This document shows, piece after piece, positions 59,559-64,000 of a DNA stretch of 64,000 nt. The stretch spans positions 1-64,000 of the forward strand of contig JBFLWE010000012.1 in the NCBI GenBank assembly GCA_040758375.1. Reading direction: 5' to 3'. The notes beneath the pieces are model-generated. The model made no database searches. It was given only the letters and a program-made list of their open reading frames with translations, and was not told the DNA's origin. The DNA is from CAMLIZ01 sp040758375 (lineage in GTDB: Bacteria > Pseudomonadota > Gammaproteobacteria > Burkholderiales > Burkholderiaceae_C). Every line of letters starts with the position of its first letter. The first letter of the stretch is position 1. The translations under genes were made by a program, and so were the position numbers.

Positions 59559-60647
59559 CTAACGGGCAGCCCCGATGTGGGCGCGCGCGGCGCGCATGGC
59601 CAGCACCGCCACGGCGCCCAGTGCGGCCGAGCCCAGGAAGCGCGTGGCCGGATGGCGGCGGGCGGCCGCCAGCGCCGCGCCCGGCCCCGAGGCGCGCGCC
59701 GGCGGCAACGGGGCCACCGGGGCCGCCGCCTGCGGCAGCATCTTGGGCGCCAGCGCGGGCGGGCGGTTCGAGCCGGGCGCCGCCCCTTCGGCCGCCACAC
59801 CCTGGCGCGAGCCGTACTGGTGCGCGAACACCCAGGTGAATTCAGCGCCCAGCAGGAAGATCTGCGCCGAGTAGTACACCCACACCAGCAGCACCGCCAG
59901 CGAGCCGGCGGCACCAAAGCCGGAAACCACGGCGCTCTTGCCGATGTACAGCCCGATGAGGAACTTGCCGATCGTGAACAGCAAAGCGGTCACCGCCGCG
60001 CCCACCCACACGTCGCGCCACTCGATCTGCAGCTGCGGCATGAAGCGGTAGATCAGCGCGAACAGCGCGGTGACGATGCCGAAGCTGACGATGAAGTTCA
60101 CGGCCTGCGCCAGGCGCTCCCAGGCACCGAACATCGGCCCCCACCACTGGCCCAGTGCCGAGATGGCCGCGCTGGCGGCCAGCGACACCAGCAGCAGGAA
60201 GCCGATGGCCAGGATCAGCCCGATCGACAGCAGCCGCGCGCGCAGCCAACCCCACAGGCCGCCGGGCAAGGCCTGCCTCGGCGCGTTCCATACACGGTTC
60301 AGGTCGTCCTGCAGTTCGGCGAACACGGTGGTCGCGCCCACCAGCAGAAGCAGCACACCGGTCACGGTGGCGATCACGCCCTCCTTGGGCTTGGCCACGC
60401 TTTGCAGCAGCCCCTGGATCGCCTGCGCGCTGGCCTCGCCCACCAGATCGGAGATCTGGGCCACGATGGCCCCTTGCGCGGCTTCCTGGCCGAACACCAG
60501 CCCTGCCACCGCGGTCACGATCAGCAGCAGCGGGGCCACCGAGAACACGGTGTAGTACGACAAGGCGGCCCCCATGCTGGCCGCCCGGTCGTCCACCCAT
60601 GCCTGCACGGCCTGCTTGGCCATGCCGAGGTAGCTGCGCCAGTTCAT
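59559..60647 (-). CDS. YihY/BrkB family inner-membrane protein
   Basis: Protein of 362 aa: six hydrophobic helices with the family motifs DDRAASMGAALSYYTVFSVAPLLLI and AAGSLAVLLVWVYYSAQIFLLGAEFTWVFA, then a C-terminal Pro/Ala tail with a further hydrophobic stretch. Function is not established; names such as ribonuclease BN are historical errors. ATG at 60647 begins MNWRSYLGMAK. It stands alone between the winged-helix gene and ggt, with about 75 bp to the ggt stop. Confidence 0.88.
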   Translation of the reverse strand: MNWRSYLGMAKQAVQAWVDDRAASMGAALSYYTVFSVAPLLLIVTAVAGLVFGQEAAQGAIVAQISDLVGEASAQAIQGLLQSVAKPKEGVIATVTGVLLLLVGATTVFAELQDDLNRVWNAPRQALPGGLWGWLRARLLSIGLILAIGFLLLVSLAASAAISALGQWWGPMFGAWERLAQAVNFIVSFGIVTALFALIYRFMPQLQIEWRDVWVGAAVTALLFTIGKFLIGLYIGKSAVVSGFGAAGSLAVLLVWVYYSAQIFLLGAEFTWVFAHQYGSRQGVAAEGAAPGSNRPPALAPKMLPQAAAPVAPLPPARASGPGAALAAARRHPATRFLGSAALGAVAVLAMRAARAHIGAAR

Positions 60648-60724
60648 CGCCGCGTCTCCTTCCACGGCGCAGCGCTGCAAACGCGGTGCCCGCCCAGCAC
60701 CGGCCGGGGCGGGGCGCTTGCGGT

Positions 60725-62473
60725 TCAGTGGCCGAGCGCCAGCCCTGTATTGCGGCGCGGGTCGTTGGCGCCGTAGTAGCGGTTGTTGCCCACCGGCTTG
60801 CCGCCGAGCGAAGGCGCCCCCACCAGGATGGCCGCCAGGTGGTTGGCCGGCTGCGCGCCCGCGAACTGGTGGCCCATGTCCTCGAGGATCTTGCGCGTGT
60901 CGGGGCTGAGCGCGAAGTTCTCCACGTTGGTGGCCTCCGGCAGCCACTGCTGGTGGAAGCGCGGCGCGTCCACGGCTTCCTGGATGTTCATGCCGTAGTC
61001 CACCACGTTGAGGATGGTGTGCAGCACTGCCGTGATGATGCGGCTGCCGCCGGGCGTGCCGACCACCATCACCGGCTTGCCGTCCTTGGCGAGGATGGTC
61101 GGGCTCATCGACGACAGCGGCCGCTTGCCTGGGGCGATGGCATTGGCCTCGCCCTGCACCAGGCCGTAGAGGTTGGGCACGCCCACCTTGGCGGTGAAGT
61201 CGTCCATCTCGTTGTTGAGCAGCACGCCGGTGCCGGCGGCGGTGAGGCGCGCGCCGAACCAGTCGTTGAGGGTGTAGGTCACCGACACGGCATTGCCCCA
61301 CTGGTCGACGATCGAGTAGTGGGTGGTGTTGCTGCCTTCGTGCGGCGCCACGCCGGGCTTGAGGTCCTTGGACACGCCCGCCTTGGCCGGGTCAATAGCG
61401 GCGCGGATCTGCGCGGCGTAGTCCTTGCTCAGCAGCCGCTCGAGCGGGTTCTTCACGAAGTCGGGGTCGCCGAGGTAGCTGTTGCGGTCCACGTAGGCAT
61501 GGCGCATCGCCTCGATCTGCACGTGCACCGCCTGGGCCGCGCGGAAGCCCCAGTCCTTGAGCGGGTAGCCTTCCAGCACGTTGAGCATCTCGCAGATGAT
61601 CACCCCGCCCGAGCTGGGCGGCGGCGCCGAGATCACGCGGTAGCCGCGGTAGTCGCACTCCACCGGCGCCATCTCGCGCACCTTGTACTGGTCAAGGTCG
61701 GCCTGCATGATCAGGCCCTTGCCCGCCTGGCTCGACCTGACCAGCGCCGCGGCCACCGGCCCCTTGTAGAAGCCGTCGGCGCCCTTGTCGCGGATGGCCC
61801 TGAGCGTCTTCGCCAGGTCGCGCTGCACCAGTTTCTGGCCGGGCTCGAACGGCTGGCCCTTGTTGAGGAAGATGGCCGCCGAGGCCGGGTCCTTGCGGAA
61901 GTCGTCGGTGGCGTTGAGCAGCAGGTCCACGTCGCCTTGCTGCAGCACGAAGCCCTTGTCCGCATAGTGGATCGCCGGCGCGATCAGCTGGGCGCGTTTC
62001 ATGCTGCCGTACTTCGCGAGCGCGTATTCCATGCCGGCCACGCTGCCCGGCACGCCCACGGCCAGGTGCGAGCGGGTGCTCAGACCCTTGACCACGTTGC
62101 CATCAGGGCCCAGGTACATGTCGGGCTTCGCGGCCAGCGGCGCCTTCTCGCGGAAGTCGAGAAAGGTCTTGCGGCCGTCGGCCAGCTGGATCGTCATGAA
62201 GCCGCCGCCACCGAGGTTGCCGGCGGCCGGGTACACCACGGCCAGCGCATAGCCCACGGCCACCGCGGCGTCGACCGCGTTGCCGCCGTCCTTGAGCACG
62301 TCGACGCCGACGCGGGTGGCCAGGTGCTGGGCGGTGACCACCATGCCGTTTTCGGCGGCGGCGGGCGCGACCGAGGCGGCCTGAGCCGCCGGCACGAAGC
62401 CGGCGGCGCCGACCAGCAGCAAGACGCGCTGGATGAAAAGCATGCGCGAGCGCACTGGGGTGGCAAATGGCAT
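60725..62473 (-). CDS. ggt: gamma-glutamyltransferase
   Basis: Periplasmic Ntn-hydrolase of 582 aa: signal peptide ending PAAQA-A, a large-subunit domain (SVAPAAAENGMVVTAQHLATRVG, NLGGGGFMTIQL, REKAPLAA) and the self-cleavage threonine T383 in EGSNTTHYSIVDQWGN. The small subunit has LNNEMDDF, PLSSMSPTIL and GTPGGSRII. It hydrolyses or transfers the gamma-glutamyl group of glutathione and related peptides. ATG at 62473 chosen for its GGGAGA box seven bases upstream; an ATG at 62503 is also in frame. Confidence 0.95.
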   Translation of the reverse strand: MPFATPVRSRMLFIQRVLLLVGAAGFVPAAQAASVAPAAAENGMVVTAQHLATRVGVDVLKDGGNAVDAAVAVGYALAVVYPAAGNLGGGGFMTIQLADGRKTFLDFREKAPLAAKPDMYLGPDGNVVKGLSTRSHLAVGVPGSVAGMEYALAKYGSMKRAQLIAPAIHYADKGFVLQQGDVDLLLNATDDFRKDPASAAIFLNKGQPFEPGQKLVQRDLAKTLRAIRDKGADGFYKGPVAAALVRSSQAGKGLIMQADLDQYKVREMAPVECDYRGYRVISAPPPSSGGVIICEMLNVLEGYPLKDWGFRAAQAVHVQIEAMRHAYVDRNSYLGDPDFVKNPLERLLSKDYAAQIRAAIDPAKAGVSKDLKPGVAPHEGSNTTHYSIVDQWGNAVSVTYTLNDWFGARLTAAGTGVLLNNEMDDFTAKVGVPNLYGLVQGEANAIAPGKRPLSSMSPTILAKDGKPVMVVGTPGGSRIITAVLHTILNVVDYGMNIQEAVDAPRFHQQWLPEATNVENFALSPDTRKILEDMGHQFAGAQPANHLAAILVGAPSLGGKPVGNNRYYGANDPRRNTGLALGH

Positions 62474-62748
62474 GAAGATCTCCCGTTTGATTGCGCCTCG
62501 CATGCCTTTCGGAGGCAGCGGGCCGCGCCACTCTAGGGGCGCAGCGGTCGCACCACAATGGCCCCACGGCGAACAGCGTTTTTGTGCCTCGCCTGGTGGT
62601 CCTGGCGCGCACGCTTGATACGGCGCAACCCGGGCCCGTGCGGTGCTGTCACGCTCGGTTCACCCAACGTTACGCAGCGATGCGGTCCGTTGGCATGCGG
62701 TTGAAGCTGGCTTCCTAAGCTTCGTTCCACACAAGCCAGGAACCGACG
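62474..62748. promoter_or_regulatory. divergent region between ggt and the Fnr-type gene, with an Fnr-like half-site box
   Basis: About 275 bp without a gene. It holds TTGAT-ACGG-CGCAA at 62615-62628. The left half is a perfect Fnr half-site (TTGAT); the right half matches ATCAA at only three of five. It lies about 120 bp upstream of the regulator's ATG and could serve autoregulation or ggt. Weak evidence. Confidence 0.3.
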
Positions 62749-63462
62749 ATGAACACCCAGGAAACCCAGACCCATGCCCAGCGCATCGCCGAAGCGCTGC
62801 AACTGCTCGAACGCCACCTGCCCGTCCAGCGCCGCGTGCTGCGCGCCGGCGACAAGGTGTTCCAGGCCGGCGAACGTTTCCACCAGCTGCACATCGTGAA
62901 CTCGGGCTTCTTCAAGGTGGTCAACCTCTCGGCCGACGGACGCGAGCAGGTGGTGGCGCTGCACTTCAAGGGCGACTGGCTGGGCTTCGACGGCATCGCC
63001 GCCGGTGCCCACGGCTGCGACGCCGTCGCCATGGACATCGGCGAGGTGTGGTCGGTGGGCTACGACGTGCTGCTGCGCGCCTGCATGGAGCACCCGCAGC
63101 TGCTGACGCTGCTGCATGCGGCGATGAGCCGCGAGATCTCGCATGACCGCGACTGGCTCATGTCCTTGTGCACCCTGCCGGCCGACGCCCGCGTAGCCGA
63201 GTTCCTGCGCTACTGGGTCGATTCGCTGGCCGACCGCGGGCTGCGCACCGACCAGATCACGCTGCGCATGTCGCGCGCCGAGATCGGCAGCTACCTGGGC
63301 ATGACGCTGGAAAGCGTGAGCCGCGCGCTGTCGCGCCTGGCGCGCGAGAAGGTGATCGGCTTTGCCGAGAAGGGCCGCCGCGAGGTGCAGATCCCCCGGG
63401 TCAAGGCGCTGGGCGAGTTCGTGCAGCGCTGCATGGCCCCGGCCGCGGCGGTGCTGCAATGA
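62749..63462 (+). CDS. Crp/Fnr-family transcriptional regulator, Fnr-type DNA binding
   Basis: Protein of 237 aa: cyclic-nucleotide-binding-type beta-roll (about 25-130; LHIVNSGFFKVVNL, GREQVVALHFKGDWLGFDGI), dimer helix, then a winged HTH (about 165-225; MSRAEIGSYLGMTLESVSRALSRLA). The recognition helix carries E-xx-S-R as in Fnr, predicting TTGAT-type sites. The N-terminal cysteine cluster that binds the [4Fe-4S] centre in oxygen-sensing Fnr is absent; the few cysteines are elsewhere. It therefore probably senses something other than oxygen by that mechanism. Its stop overlaps the following start (ATGA). Confidence 0.88.
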   Translation: MNTQETQTHAQRIAEALQLLERHLPVQRRVLRAGDKVFQAGERFHQLHIVNSGFFKVVNLSADGREQVVALHFKGDWLGFDGIAAGAHGCDAVAMDIGEVWSVGYDVLLRACMEHPQLLTLLHAAMSREISHDRDWLMSLCTLPADARVAEFLRYWVDSLADRGLRTDQITLRMSRAEIGSYLGMTLESVSRALSRLAREKVIGFAEKGRREVQIPRVKALGEFVQRCMAPAAAVLQ

Positions 63463-64000
63463 AGACCCTGCTGGTCCACCTGGACGCCGGCTCGCACAAC
63501 GGCCAGCGCCTGCGCGTCGCGCGCCAGCTCGCGCAGCAGCAACAGGCAGCGCTGTCGGCGCTGTACGCGGTGACGCCGGTGTTCGCCGAGATGCCGATGG
63601 AGGCGCTGGCCGGCGGCTCTGCCACGCTGATGCTGCAGGAGATCGATGAGAGCCGGCTCATGATGGCGCGCAGGGTGTTCGAGCACGTGGCCACCGAGCC
63701 CGGCATGCCTGTCGCCCTGAGCGAAAGCCGCGCGGTGTCGCCGGTGCGCGCCGTGGCGCAGCAGGCCTACTACGCCGACCTGCTGGTGCTGGGGCAGCGC
63801 GACCCCGATGCGCCGGCGCCCGGCGTGCCGTCCGATTTCGTCGAATCGGTGCTGATCGCCAGCGGGCGGCCCGCGCTGGTGCTGCCCTACACCGGGGCGG
63901 CAGCGCCGGCGGGCGGCAACGCGCTGGTGTGCTGGAAGGAGTCCGCCGAGTCGGCACGCGCGCTCGGCGCGGCGCTGCCGCTGCTGCGCGCCGCGCGCCA
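63459..64000 (+). CDS. universal stress protein family, truncated by the window edge
   Basis: First 180 codons of a UspA-fold protein (KTLLVHLDAGSHNGQRLRVARQLA, then ADLLVLGQRDP and PALVLPYTGAA). A second Usp repeat appears to start near residue 150 (NALVCWKESAESARALGAALPLL), so it is probably a tandem-domain Usp of around 270-280 aa. Overlaps the stop of the Fnr-type regulator and is likely co-transcribed with it. The 3' end lies beyond 64000. Confidence 0.82.
   Translation, partial: MKTLLVHLDAGSHNGQRLRVARQLAQQQQAALSALYAVTPVFAEMPMEALAGGSATLMLQEIDESRLMMARRVFEHVATEPGMPVALSESRAVSPVRAVAQQAYYADLLVLGQRDPDAPAPGVPSDFVESVLIASGRPALVLPYTGAAAPAGGNALVCWKESAESARALGAALPLLRAAR

Overview
The window looks like chromosomal DNA of a very GC-rich Gram-negative bacterium, most likely a betaproteobacterium of the order Burkholderiales. 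This is inferred from the uniformly G/C-ending codons, the outer-membrane components (Wza-like export protein, Pal, lipoproteins) and the PEP-CTERM/exosortase exopolysaccharide genes. I saw no rRNA, tRNA, CRISPR array, transposase or phage gene. The gene-dense layout without transposases suggests core chromosome carrying a large surface-polysaccharide locus.

Layout. (1) 1-8036: an Lrp-type regulator divergent from an amine-catabolism operon (two class III aminotransferases, a gamma-glutamyl hydrolase, a glutamine-synthetase-like gamma-glutamylpolyamine synthetase, an aldehyde dehydrogenase, an EamA transporter). (2) 8033-9912: methylthioinosine phosphorylase and tRNA-dihydrouridine synthase A. 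(3) 10121-25493: an O-antigen-ligase-like protein, then a long minus-strand block with the machinery usually called XrtA/PEP-CTERM-associated (priming glycosyltransferase, ATPase, export protein, chain-length determinant, tyrosine kinase, outer-membrane protein, DUF3473-type deacetylase, flippase). Upstream of it lie an XrtB-type exosortase, EpsI, EpsD and one small PEP-CTERM protein. (4) 25702-44071: accessory and glycosyltransferase genes on the plus strand, including an eight-gene, mostly stop/start-overlapping operon (32455-41774). Three beta-helix surface-protein paralogues lie here; the two outer ones share an apparently identical segment of about 0.9 kb. (5) 44093-48143: an overlapping operon of a CHASE3-type diguanylate cyclase, a TPR-like protein with a degenerate receiver, and an M16 peptidase. 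(6) 48481-53529: the complete branched-chain 2-oxoacid dehydrogenase operon. (7) 53588-64000: housekeeping and membrane genes (Pal, YbdK-type ligase, CPA2-like antiporter, DUF599, a second antiporter, a DUF5985 pair, YihY/BrkB, gamma-glutamyltransferase), then an Fnr-type regulator overlapping a universal stress protein cut by the right edge.

How it fits together. Regions 3 and 4 can build, modify, polymerise and export an acylated or deacetylated exopolysaccharide: a priming glycosyltransferase, GT2 and three GT4 enzymes, acetyltransferases, four deacetylase or deacetylase-like proteins, a CapK/PaaK-like ligase, flippase, ligase/polymerase, Wzz/kinase pair and export lipoprotein. They also sort a PEP-CTERM protein. 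The cyclic-di-GMP synthase next door may influence the same surface phenotype, but only proximity suggests that. The most notable observations are the ATPase-epimerase fusion, the homogenised beta-helix paralogues bracketing the glycosyltransferase operon, a G/C-arm palindrome shared by three polysaccharide promoter regions, and the pairing of XrtA-type machinery with an XrtB-type exosortase.
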